Origin: Polyangiaceae bacterium
Lineage (GTDB): Bacteria > Myxococcota_A > Polyangia > Polyangiales > Polyangiaceae
DNA: 64,000 nucleotides
NCBI GenBank assembly: GCA_015075635.1
Contig: JABTUA010000003.1
Coordinates: 2,468,624 to 2,532,623 of the forward strand
Direction of reading: 5' to 3'
Shown: in pieces, positions 25,101-33,119 of the stretch
How the letters are laid out: every line of letters starts with the position of its first letter
Numbering within the stretch: the first letter of the stretch is position 1
Notes under the pieces: generated by a model
Seen by the model: only the letters and a program-made list of their open reading frames with translations
Database searches by the model: none
Told to the model about the DNA's origin: nothing
Translations under genes and position numbers: made by a program

Positions 25101-27486
25101 CGCCGTGACGGCACTCGAGCATGCGCTGGGCGCTGCGGCTCCAGGCCGCGACAAGGCGGAGCTCAGCGCGGCGCTCGCTCGCGTGCTGTTCGACGTGCAG
25201 AAGGACCCGGGCCGCGCCCGCGCCGCCGTCACAGTCGCGTTGAACCAGGACGCGCAGAACGCCCTGGCTCACCTCGTCGCCGGCGAGCTCGACCGAGAGC
25301 ACGCGCGCCCGGCCGAGGCGGCGCAGCACTACGAGGCGGCGAGCCTGCACCTGGAGCGCTTCGCCGAGGCGGAGCAGGTTCGCCTGCTCTCGGCCCACGC
25401 TTTGGTGCTCTCCGAGCTGGGGCGCCCAGCGGACGCGCGGCGGCGTCTGGAGCAGCTCTCGGAGAAATACGGGGACCGGCGCGACGCGCTCGAGGCCGCC
25501 GTCCGCGTCGCGCTGGCGGTCGAGCCAGCCGAGCGGGCGCTCGCCGCCGTCGAGCGGCTGCTCGAGGTCCACGAGTCGCACCTCACCTTGAGCGAGCTCG
25601 CCCTCGTCCTGACTCAGAAGGGCGAGCTCTGCCGGCGTCTCTCGCGCTGGGACGCCGGGCGCGAAGCGCTCGAGCGCGCGGCGACCTCGGACCGTGAAGC
25701 GGTCGCACCGCTCGCTGCGCTGGCCCGGTTGGAGCGCGACGCCGGACACGGGGAGACGTTGCCGAGCACCCTGGAGCGACTGCTGACCCGCGCCGTCGCG
25801 GCCAAAGACGCCGACGCCTGCGCCGAAGCGGGCGAGATCGCGGATGCGGTGCTCGCGCGCAAGGATCTGGCCGCGCGGGCCTACCTCGGCGCGGTCGGCA
25901 TCCGGGCGGACGACCGCAAGATCCTGCTCAAGCTCGTGCGGCTGTACAGCGACGAGCACGACTGGCGACCGTTGATTCAGGTCTTGATGAAGCTGGCCGG
26001 GCTCACCCCCGACCGCAGAGAACGTGCGCGCTACGTCCAGATGGCGGCGCTCTTCACCGAGACCGAGCTCGGCGACAAGTCCGAGGCAGCGGAGCTGTAT
26101 GCCGTGGCCGCGAAGCTCGACCCCAGCGACGAGAACGTCGTCTCGCGGTTGATCGCCCTGCGCGGCGCGCTGGGCGACACGGCCTCCCTGCGCCAGATCC
26201 TGGAGCAGCAGATCGCCCGCGCCTCCGCCAGTCAGGATCGCGATCGCGCGTACCGGTTGGCCACGGCGCTGGCCGATCTCGATCTGTCGAATCTCCAGGT
26301 CGACGACGCGATCGCGGTGAACGAAGCCGCGCTCAGGCTCGTCGCGGGCGACCCGGAGCGCGAGGCCGTGCTCGCCGACTTGTACCTGACCGACGCCAAG
26401 CGCTACCTGCACAGCGCGGCGGCGCTGCATCGCGCGGCGGTGGCCCGAGACCCCGAGCGGCCGGACGCCTATCGCCGCCTGCACCAGCTGGGGCTGGCGG
26501 CGGAGCGCCGGGACACGGCCTTCTGCGCCGCGCAGGCCCTGGTGGCCCTCGGCGGCGCGAGCCGCGACGAGGAGGCGTTCTTCCGGGCGAGCCGCGGCAA
26601 GTCGCTGATCGGGACCAACCTGCGCATCAGCGATCGCGACTGGGCAGACCACCTCGTACACGGCGACGCGACCCCGAGCTTGAGCAGCCTGCTCTTGCAG
26701 ATCCAGCCCGTGGTCACCAAGACCTCCAAGGGAGTGTCGCTCGCCGAGTTGGGGCTCGACGAAGCGGACGCCCTGGATCCGGCAGCCGCGGAAGGGACGC
26801 TGGTTCGCGCCTTCGTGGCCGCGGCGGACGTGCTGCGCCTGCCGCTGCCGCTGCTCTTCGAGCGGACGGACTCGAAGCTCGCGGTCAGGTTGGGGCGCGG
26901 CTCGCGCGCCCACGTCGTCTTGTCCAGCGCCGCCGTGCACAAGGCCATGCCGGAGCGCAAGGCGGCCTTCCTGGCGGCGTCGAGCCTGGTGCTGCTCAGG
27001 CCGGGCTACCTCTTACGGGTGCTGCTCGCTCCGCTGGAGCTCAAGGCCTGGACGCTGGGCGCGCTGGTCCTGGCGGCGCCGAAGCTGGCGGTCTCCAAGG
27101 AGCTCGAGGTCGCCGTGAGGGCCACCCGCGAGCACCTGCGGCGGCACCTGCCGGAGGAGCTGCAGCGACGCCTGCACGGGATCCTGGAGCAGCTGCTCGA
27201 CGCGGGGGGCCAGGCGGATCTGAGTCGCTGGGTCGCGGGGGTCGATCGGACCGCCGATCGGGCGGGTCTCCTGTTCTCGAACGACCTGGAGACCGCCCTC
27301 GGCGTGATCCGGGCCTCCGGCGACTCGGCCCTCAGCCTCACTGCCACCGCGCGGGCGCATTCCTTGCTCGAATACGCGGTCAGTGGCGAGTACCTGAGGC
27401 TCCGCAATCGGCTCCACCTCAGCATCGACCGGCTCGATCTCACCGAGCTCGAGGCCGACGAGCTGGTCCCCGCCAGCCGGGCGTGA
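22147..27486 (+). CDS. Giant pseudokinase-TPR protein
   Basis: This protein of 1,779 residues has at least four parts. Residues 1-75 are a helical domain (ELEREFDVEGIRRLATRYL) reminiscent of effector-associated, death-like adaptor domains. Residues 91-350 form a protein-kinase fold that has lost its catalytic residues: the Gly loop is LGAGPWASVY, the VAIK lysine is absent (MVRLRLI), HRD is replaced by HGALHARN, and DFG by DPG. WAAPEQLFG and SDVYSFGLL are kept. Residues about 400-1500 are tandem TPR-like repeats. The C-terminal 250 residues share a domain with the giant protein at the window end. It is likely a cytoplasmic scaffold or regulator. A kinase activity is not expected. Confidence 0.92.
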   Translation: MLDVLRGELEREFDVEGIRRLATRYLALDPDGLRATTAAELAASVVEQCHLLDSLDALADVMAAERPALARRLSESSRRTRPPGEALAPGTTLGPYTIEAALGAGPWASVYRARNGSRMVRLRLIREGAGSSRVALNRYLAHTRLAGDVSDRWLPADVQVELIGDRRVVTHDAFEGELLSERDLEPLSLRRAWPILRRVLQGLAALHSRGLAHGALHARNIAVGADEDTPPVRLLDPGAYYLRSATSPLLLRHAAGGAHLAAWAAPEQLFGEATTPRSDVYSFGLLCHYLLTGRLPLSPDAPDFAKKKVVSEPDPLGFYAPHAHIPDELEEMVLRLVDSSPLGRPADAGEVLELMTAVISSSPMTPSTVPDLDIDSELERLLSEPENEGLAGVLEASIERGANPHRIADAFVLAAENATDGDAGKSARRRLFIRAGAIYENLGADPRAAARAYRRVVADDPKADGAWTALERVTKRIGDHEKLVELLVERREVLSDRAERARVLARLARVLSHDIEDDAEALVALTEAVAEDPFNDEHASYLEQLAASERSAWRAVLERLSESANHESEPARKVALSFRLGRWYEGGMGRADLALECYRAVIALEPTHERALSRIADIYRRAQQWAELGQALLDRARITLAPAEARDLSTEAAKVLLEHGKNESAARELLEQVLTEDPSHAEAGRLLARLHLGAGRMADWARVMEQRAEGAHGDERRRILAELAHGLSDRMADASAAIAAWEHLLAENPADIEALRALTDLYRAAGKPAKAVEALEAELQIALTPRQRIALLVEIAKIEETELLDEPRAADAWERVLDVDADDATALAALARLYKKLRRWSDLAFTLERQSERLDDQASRFAALAALGHVAWTELDDPARALAAFESALALDPTNREVLDARARLSALRGDAESAALTLDALAEADTERERRAEHWLEAAELWLRQGDSAAAVERCRRALEDRPGYPAAALCMANVLIADAEVNAAVTALEHALGAAAPGRDKAELSAALARVLFDVQKDPGRARAAVTVALNQDAQNALAHLVAGELDREHARPAEAAQHYEAASLHLERFAEAEQVRLLSAHALVLSELGRPADARRRLEQLSEKYGDRRDALEAAVRVALAVEPAERALAAVERLLEVHESHLTLSELALVLTQKGELCRRLSRWDAGREALERAATSDREAVAPLAALARLERDAGHGETLPSTLERLLTRAVAAKDADACAEAGEIADAVLARKDLAARAYLGAVGIRADDRKILLKLVRLYSDEHDWRPLIQVLMKLAGLTPDRRERARYVQMAALFTETELGDKSEAAELYAVAAKLDPSDENVVSRLIALRGALGDTASLRQILEQQIARASASQDRDRAYRLATALADLDLSNLQVDDAIAVNEAALRLVAGDPEREAVLADLYLTDAKRYLHSAAALHRAAVARDPERPDAYRRLHQLGLAAERRDTAFCAAQALVALGGASRDEEAFFRASRGKSLIGTNLRISDRDWADHLVHGDATPSLSSLLLQIQPVVTKTSKGVSLAELGLDEADALDPAAAEGTLVRAFVAAADVLRLPLPLLFERTDSKLAVRLGRGSRAHVVLSSAAVHKAMPERKAAFLAASSLVLLRPGYLLRVLLAPLELKAWTLGALVLAAPKLAVSKELEVAVRATREHLRRHLPEELQRRLHGILEQLLDAGGQADLSRWVAGVDRTADRAGLLFSNDLETALGVIRASGDSALSLTATARAHSLLEYAVSGEYLRLRNRLHLSIDRLDLTELEADELVPASRA

Positions 27487-27487
27487 G

Positions 27488-27525
27488 GCGCAGAATCTGC
27501 GCAGAATCCAGGGCGTGCTATCCTG
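27488..27525 (+). promoter_or_regulatory. Palindromic operator plus -10 element before a vWA lipoprotein gene
   Basis: GCGCAGA-A-TCTGCGC (27488-27502) is a perfect inverted repeat with 7-bp arms; GCGCAGAATCY is also repeated head to tail with an 11-bp period. TATCCT at 27519-27524 is the -10 candidate, placing the repeat over the -35 region. The GCGCAGAAT...GTGCTATCCTG arrangement is shared with 14430-14455. Confidence 0.55.
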
Positions 27526-27560
27526 GCCGGGCCCGGCGGCGTCCGGCGCCCGGAGGACCC

Positions 27561-28874
27561 ATGCGACCGAGCTTCACTCACCTGGGACTGGTACTCGTCG
27601 GAGCGGCGTTCGGAGCCTCGCTGGCCGGTGGCTGCGGTGGCACCGACGGGAGCGGAACGGAGTCGAACTTCGGGGGCGGCGGCGGCGTGGCCGCGAACGG
27701 CGGCGGCGGCAGCGGCAACGGCGGCGGCTCGGCGGCCGCCGGAGGCGGCATCGTCTTCGACGGCGGGTTCGACGACAGCGCGATCAACCCCGACGCAGCC
27801 TGCGATCTCCAGAAGTACGAGGCCACACTGGTCAAGAAGCCCGTCGACATCATCTTCATCGTCGACAACTCGTGCAGCATGACCAACGAGGTCGCCGCCA
27901 TCGAGCAGAACATCAGCACGAACTTCTCCAGCATCATCGGCGCGAGCGGCATCGACTACCGCGTGATCATGATCGCGGAGCAGGGGCCCAACGGCGACGA
28001 ATCCCTGTGCATCGGTCCGCCGCTGGGCGCGCAGACCTGTCCCATCGCCGCCAATCAGCCCACGGTGCAGAACCCGCCGCTCTTCTTCCACTACGACAAC
28101 AACGACGTAGAGAGCCACGACTCGTGGTGCAAGATGATCAACTGGTACGACAAGCCCGACCGCTACGCGCAGGCGCCCGGTGGTTGGCGCATCTGGCTCC
28201 GGCCCGAGGCATTCAAGACCTTCGTCGAGATCACCGACGACGGCGTGTCGTGCACTGCGGGTACCTGGAGCTACAACGACGCCGACAGCGACGCGGCCGG
28301 CCTGACGGCGGCCCAGAAGTTCGACGCCGACCTCATGGCGCGCGATCCGGCACAGTTCGGCTCGGCAGCGGACCGCAACTACGTCTGGCACAGCATCATC
28401 GGCGTCACGGCCAACACCGCCGACCCGACCAAGGCCTATCACCCGGCGGATCCGATCCAGCTCTCGCTGTGCACGACGGCGGTGGATCCCGGCACGGGCT
28501 ACCAGCACCTGAGCAAGATGACCGGTGGCCTGCGCTTCCCCGTCTGCGAAGGGCTGGGCTACGACGTGGTGTTCAAGAAGATCGCCGAGGGTGTGATCAA
28601 GGGAGCGCAGGTGGCCTGCGACTTCCCGATGCCGCAGCCGCCGGCGGGCAAAGAGCTGGATCCGAGCACCATCAAGATCTCCTACACGCCGGGCGGCGGA
28701 GGTTCCCCCGCCGAGTTCTCGCAGGTGGCGAACGCCGCGGCGTGCACGCCCAACGCCTTCTACATCGAGGGCAACCAGCTGAAGCTCTGCCCTGGCCCCT
28801 GCGCCACGGTGAAGGCCGACTCGACCGCCAAGATCGAGATCCTCGCGCTCTGCAAGGGCTCCGGACCGAACTGA
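27561..28874 (+). CDS. Von Willebrand factor A lipoprotein with shared C-terminal module
   Basis: The ATG at 27561 follows GGAGG (27552-27556). The 437-residue product has a lipoprotein signal ending in LAGGC (C25), a Gly/Asn/Ala linker, and a vWA domain whose metal site starts DNSCSM (D102) after DIIFIV. The C-terminal 75 residues (from about DPSTIKISYTPGG) contain NAAAC, FYIEGNQLKLCPGPC and AKIEILALC, closely resembling the end of the vWA lipoprotein at 48283-49587. A surface adhesive or sensing role is likely. The gene follows the giant pseudokinase gene closely but has its own promoter-like element. Confidence 0.92.
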   Translation: MRPSFTHLGLVLVGAAFGASLAGGCGGTDGSGTESNFGGGGGVAANGGGGSGNGGGSAAAGGGIVFDGGFDDSAINPDAACDLQKYEATLVKKPVDIIFIVDNSCSMTNEVAAIEQNISTNFSSIIGASGIDYRVIMIAEQGPNGDESLCIGPPLGAQTCPIAANQPTVQNPPLFFHYDNNDVESHDSWCKMINWYDKPDRYAQAPGGWRIWLRPEAFKTFVEITDDGVSCTAGTWSYNDADSDAAGLTAAQKFDADLMARDPAQFGSAADRNYVWHSIIGVTANTADPTKAYHPADPIQLSLCTTAVDPGTGYQHLSKMTGGLRFPVCEGLGYDVVFKKIAEGVIKGAQVACDFPMPQPPAGKELDPSTIKISYTPGGGGSPAEFSQVANAAACTPNAFYIEGNQLKLCPGPCATVKADSTAKIEILALCKGSGPN

Positions 28875-28883
28875 GCGCCGCGC

Positions 28884-29381
28884 TCAGCCCCGCTCCAGCG
28901 CCGGGCGCCAGCGCGGGCTGGCCTCGAAGCGCTCGCGAATCACCCGCAGCGTGCGCGCCGTCACGGCCAGATCGGCGCGGGAGAGCCCCGGCTCGATGGT
29001 GCGGAGCACGCGCTCGTCGATGCGGTCCATGCGCTCCACCATCTGGCTTCCGCGGGCAGTGATCGCGACGCGCCTCGAGCGGGCGTGCTCGGGGTTGTCC
29101 ACCAGGCGCACCAGCCCGTCCGCCCTGAGGGAGTCGACCACCTCCTGCACGCTCTGCCGGCGGATGTTCCGCGTACGCGCCAGCTCCGGCACGGTCTGAG
29201 CTCCGTAACGCAGGAGCCCGCGCAGGATGCCGCGGCGTGCGGTGGAGCGGCCGCCCTCTCCGTAGATCTGCTCCGCAACCCAGCGCAAGCGATGGAACAG
29301 GCCGATGCTCTCGTCCACGATGGCGCGCAGCTCGCCTTTGTCGTGGCGCTTCTTCAGTCGGCGGGGGGCGCGGGGCTTCAT
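28884..29381 (-). CDS. MarR-family transcriptional regulator
   Basis: This 165-residue protein has a helical dimerisation N-terminus and a winged helix: TVPELARTRNIRRQSVQEVVDSL is the helix-turn-helix, and GLVRLVDNPEHARSRRVAITARG the wing. The length and layout are those of MarR regulators. It is divergent from the acyl-CoA dehydrogenase gene, and a palindrome lies between the two starts, so it probably controls its own gene and the dehydrogenase. The ligand may be an acyl-CoA or aromatic acid, which is a guess from family behaviour. Confidence 0.92.
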   Translation of the reverse strand: MKPRAPRRLKKRHDKGELRAIVDESIGLFHRLRWVAEQIYGEGGRSTARRGILRGLLRYGAQTVPELARTRNIRRQSVQEVVDSLRADGLVRLVDNPEHARSRRVAITARGSQMVERMDRIDERVLRTIEPGLSRADLAVTARTLRVIRERFEASPRWRPALERG

Positions 29382-29389
29382 CCCGGGAT

Positions 29390-29415
29390 CCTGTCATTTG
29401 ACAGGCTACCTGTCG
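29390..29415. promoter_or_regulatory. Probable MarR operator
   Basis: CCTGTCA-TT-TGACAGG (29390-29405) is a perfect inverted repeat with 7-bp arms. A further half-site, CCTGTCG, follows at 29409-29415. The site lies 8 nt before the regulator start and about 80 nt before the dehydrogenase start, a placement suited to repressing both. Confidence 0.7.
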
Positions 29416-29486
29416 AATGGCGGGGGTCTGCCTCTGGCGCCTGCCCGGGCGTCGTGACAAGGGAGGGACGGCAAGGGAGGTTTCGA

Positions 29487-30653
<1,167 letters not shown>

Positions 30654-30655
30654 GG

Positions 30656-30661
30656 TAAGCT
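30656..30661 (+). promoter_or_regulatory. Predicted -10 element (TAAGCT), leaderless spacing
   Basis: GTAAGCT ends 7 nt before the ATG of the Cys-rich lipoprotein and directly follows the dehydrogenase stop. There is no Shine-Dalgarno sequence in the gap. Confidence 0.45.
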
Positions 30662-30668
30662 CCTCGGC

Positions 30669-31574
30669 ATGGCCAGGCTCGCGGGCATCGCGCTCTGTCT
30701 CTTCACGCTCTTGCTCGCCGGGTGCGACGACCCGGAGCGCTGCAAGACCACGCCGGAGTGTATGAAGCAGGGCAAGTGCAGCGTGAGCGAGCGGGGCGCC
30801 TGCGTGGTGGCCTCGAACGAGGACTGCAAGGGGAGCGAGGCCTGCAAGCTCCACGGCGCGTGCAGCGCGAAGGACGCCGCCTGCGCGGTCGCCGGCGACT
30901 CCGACTGCCAGGCGAGCGAAGACTGCAAGAGCCGTGGCATGTGCAGCGCCCACCAGGGCAGCTGCGTGAACATCGCGAGCTCCATCCACCCCGAGTGCGC
31001 CAAGAGCTGCGGCAGCGAAGGACTGTGCGTGTCGCAGGGCGGGCGCTGCGTCGCCTTGTCTCGCTTCCACTGCGCGGGCACCAGCGGGGACAAGCCGGAA
31101 AAGGAGAGCCCCTGCGCGATGCGCGGGGAGTGTGCGGGGAAGGACGGGCGCTGCAGCGCGGACTCGGACAAGAGCTGCGCGGACTCGGCGGCCTGCAAGA
31201 AGGACGGGCAGTGTACTGCCAAAAACGGGCGCTGCGTGGCGACGGCCGAGTCCTGCAAAGCTCAGAACGCCTGCGCGCGGGACGGAAAGTGCGGGGAGAA
31301 GGCCGGCGCCTGCGTGGCGACCTCCAGCGCGGACTGCAAGGCGAGCGCGCGCTGCAAGCTCGAGGGGACGTGCTCGATGAAAGACGGCGCGTGCGTGGCG
31401 GCCTCGGCCGCGGATTGCCAGCGCTCGAGCGTGTGCGCCCAGGCCAAGCGCTGCGCGTTCAAGGACGGCGCCTGTGTCTCCGCCGGCGGAGGCAAAGGCG
31501 GCGCCGTGGACGACGGTCCGCCGGACAAGACCCGAAAGACGACCATCGACGGGGTGTTCGGTCTCGGGGGCTGA
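30669..31574 (+). CDS. Cys-rich tandem-repeat lipoprotein
   Basis: The 301-residue protein has a signal ending in LLLAGC and then about nine repeats of 22-26 residues with the pattern C-x4-C-x4-G-x-C-x5-G-x-C-V. Examples are CKGSEACKLHGAC and CKASARCKLEGTC, each followed by an Asp/Ala-rich spacer and the next repeat. More than 35 cysteines suggest heavy disulfide bonding or metal binding. The last 35 residues (GGGKGGAVDDGPPDK) are free of cysteine. It is probably a surface-displayed disulfide-rich rod. No named family is recognised. A small oppositely oriented gene lies just after its stop. Confidence 0.88.
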   Translation: MARLAGIALCLFTLLLAGCDDPERCKTTPECMKQGKCSVSERGACVVASNEDCKGSEACKLHGACSAKDAACAVAGDSDCQASEDCKSRGMCSAHQGSCVNIASSIHPECAKSCGSEGLCVSQGGRCVALSRFHCAGTSGDKPEKESPCAMRGECAGKDGRCSADSDKSCADSAACKKDGQCTAKNGRCVATAESCKAQNACARDGKCGEKAGACVATSSADCKASARCKLEGTCSMKDGACVAASAADCQRSSVCAQAKRCAFKDGACVSAGGGKGGAVDDGPPDKTRKTTIDGVFGLGG

Positions 31575-31580
31575 GGGCGA

Positions 31581-31649
31581 TCAGCGGCCCTTGCGCTCGT
31601 ATTTGCAGGCGCCGCTCCGGTAGGCGCGGACCTTTCGACAGTCCTTCAC
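31581..31649 (-). CDS. Possible 22-residue coupled microprotein
   Basis: A GTG at 31649 overlaps the stop of the phosphodiester glycosidase-like gene (GTGA) and opens a frame of 22 codons, product MKDCRKVRAYRSGACKYERK plus Gly-Arg. It is basic, with two cysteines, and 19 of 22 codons end in G or C, as in real genes here. The 4-bp overlap is the coupling used between true operon genes in this window. It may equally be chance. Confidence 0.3.
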   Translation of the reverse strand: MKDCRKVRAYRSGACKYERKGR

Positions 31650-32839
31650 TCGCGCCGGGTCAGGTAGAAGAAGTCGCGCGGTGAGGCTCGCTCGGCGTAG
31701 TCGTCCTTCTCGAAGACGAAGCCCTTGAAGAGCGTCTCGGCCTCGAGCTTGCCGGGCGTGGGCTCGCTGAACAGCACGAGCTTGGGGAACGAGTAGTTCA
31801 CGTCGAGCTGGGCGACCGCGTCCGCGCCGGCGTGGCTCATGCCGTCGGCCAGCGCTCGGGCCGTGGTGTGGTCCCCGAGGCCCACGTAGAGCACGTCGCC
31901 GCTCGCTGACAGGCCGAGGGCCGAGCGCCGGATCACCGTCTCGCCCTCCAGCGCAGCGCCCCAGCCGCGGGTCTCCTCGTCCCAGAGCGAGGCGTGACGC
32001 TTTCCGGACTCGAACAGGCAGGGCGGAGTGCCCCGCCAGAAGCGCATTCGCGCCTCGCCGTCGGCCAGCGCCTTCCAGGTTCCGACGCGCAGCGTGCCGT
32101 CGTCGTAGGCGGCGATGGTGCAGGAGATGGCGCGTGCCGGCACGAAGGTCACGCCCGCGGTGCGCAGCCCGTAGTTGCCGTGCTCGGTCTTGAAACCGCC
32201 GTTGAACGCGGCGAGCAAGCGCCCGCGATGCGCGGGGTCGATCCGGCCCGGGCGCTTGGCTTCGCGCCCGGCGCTGGTGGTGGGTTTCGGATCGACGATC
32301 CCGGTGACCAGGTGGAGCTCCACCTTCGCGACCTCCAGCGCCACGACGAACAGCGCCGCCCAGGGTCGCGTCTTGTCGGGGTGGAGCTGGGTCTTCCAGA
32401 GCAGCGGCGGTGCCTCCGGGTGGCGCGGATCGACGACAGGCACCCAGACTCCGTCCACCGGCGTGGCGACCTTCGGGTGCAACGCGCCGACGTCTTTGGG
32501 GCGCCAGAACGGCGGGGGTGGCGGTGCGTCACTCCCGCCGTCGCCGGGCGGCGGGGCGGCCGAAGCCCGAGGCGCCGGCAGCTCCCACGCCGCCTCCGGA
32601 GCCGTGCCGCTCCGCGCGAGGCGGCGCAGGCGATCCTCGACGCCGTAGGCGAAGGCCTCGATGCGGGCCACCGCGTTCACCCCCAGCACGCTGCGGCCTC
32701 GGTCCGCGAGCCAGGGTCCGAAGCCGGGCACGCGATGGATGGCCACCCAGAGCGCGATCACGCTCGCCAGGGAGGCCCCGAGCGCGATCGACAGGCGTCG
32801 CAGCCAGCGTGCGCGACGCGTCTTCACCCCGGCAGCCAT
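31646..32839 (-). CDS. Phosphodiester glycosidase (NAGPA)-like membrane-anchored protein
   Basis: A 397-residue protein with one N-terminal membrane helix (about 18-36) and a Pro/Ala-rich linker near 85-110. The soluble domain resembles NAGPA/DUF2233 proteins: LLAAFNGGFKTEHGNYGL matches the conserved Asn-Gly-Gly-Phe core, and LADGMSHAGADAVAQLDVNY matches the region that reads LDGGGS in active enzymes. Here it is LDVNYS, so the catalytic loop differs and activity is uncertain. Family members remove N-acetylglucosamine phosphodiesters or act in exopolysaccharide metabolism. It faces the periplasm. Confidence 0.82.
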   Translation of the reverse strand: MAAGVKTRRARWLRRLSIALGASLASVIALWVAIHRVPGFGPWLADRGRSVLGVNAVARIEAFAYGVEDRLRRLARSGTAPEAAWELPAPRASAAPPPGDGGSDAPPPPPFWRPKDVGALHPKVATPVDGVWVPVVDPRHPEAPPLLWKTQLHPDKTRPWAALFVVALEVAKVELHLVTGIVDPKPTTSAGREAKRPGRIDPAHRGRLLAAFNGGFKTEHGNYGLRTAGVTFVPARAISCTIAAYDDGTLRVGTWKALADGEARMRFWRGTPPCLFESGKRHASLWDEETRGWGAALEGETVIRRSALGLSASGDVLYVGLGDHTTARALADGMSHAGADAVAQLDVNYSFPKLVLFSEPTPGKLEAETLFKGFVFEKDDYAERASPRDFFYLTRRE

Positions 32840-32845
32840 GCTTCG

Positions 32846-32851
32846 AGGCTA
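32846..32851 (-). promoter_or_regulatory. Predicted -10 element (TAGCCT), leaderless spacing
   Basis: On the minus strand GGTAGCCT ends 6 nt before the ATG at 32839. It lies directly after the stop of the serpin remnant. Confidence 0.45.
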
Positions 32852-32856
32852 CCCGA

Positions 32857-33048
32857 TCAGCTCGCCGTCGGATCGACCACCCTGCCCACGAAGAGCGCCG
32901 CGCCGGTGCCGAGGTCGCGGATCACGAACAGGAACGGACGCGTGGCGTCGAAGCTCTTGGGCTCCGGTGCGCTGGTGATGCCCGTGCTGACCGCAGTGGC
33001 CGCGGCGGCCTCGGTACCGGCCTCGTTCACCTTGACCAGCGCGAGCGC
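32857..33048 (-). pseudogene. Serpin C-terminal remnant
   Basis: The last 63 residues of an open frame match only the C-terminal end of an inhibitory serpin. VNEAGTEAAAATAV is the reactive-loop hinge, which needs small residues for loop insertion. FDATRPFLFVIRD is the serpin signature, and GAALFVGRVVDP the final strand. The roughly 300 residues of serpin body that should precede it are absent; the frame runs into the neighbouring gene on the other strand, starting at 33120. No start codon with a ribosome-binding site is evident. It is a decayed or truncated serpin gene that kept a near-perfect hinge. Confidence 0.8.
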
Positions 33049-33108
33049 CCAAATCCTGAGTCGAAGGGACATGGGGGCGGAGGACTGCATTCGACGTGCC
33101 ACCGGCGT

Positions 33109-33114
33109 ATCCTG
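33109..33114 (+). promoter_or_regulatory. Predicted -10 element (TATCCT), leaderless spacing
   Basis: GCGTATCCTGG has its TATCCT ending 5 nt before the ATG at 33120. The same TATCCTG core occurs before two other exported-protein genes (14449 and 27519). Confidence 0.5.
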
Positions 33115-33119
33115 GAGCG

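Noticed and set aside
22030..26940. A 1,636-codon open frame antisense to the pseudokinase-TPR gene
   Set aside because: It is low in hydrophobic structure and rich in Arg/Gln/Val, with no domain; this is typical antisense shadow in GC-rich DNA. The sense frame has clear kinase and TPR patterns.
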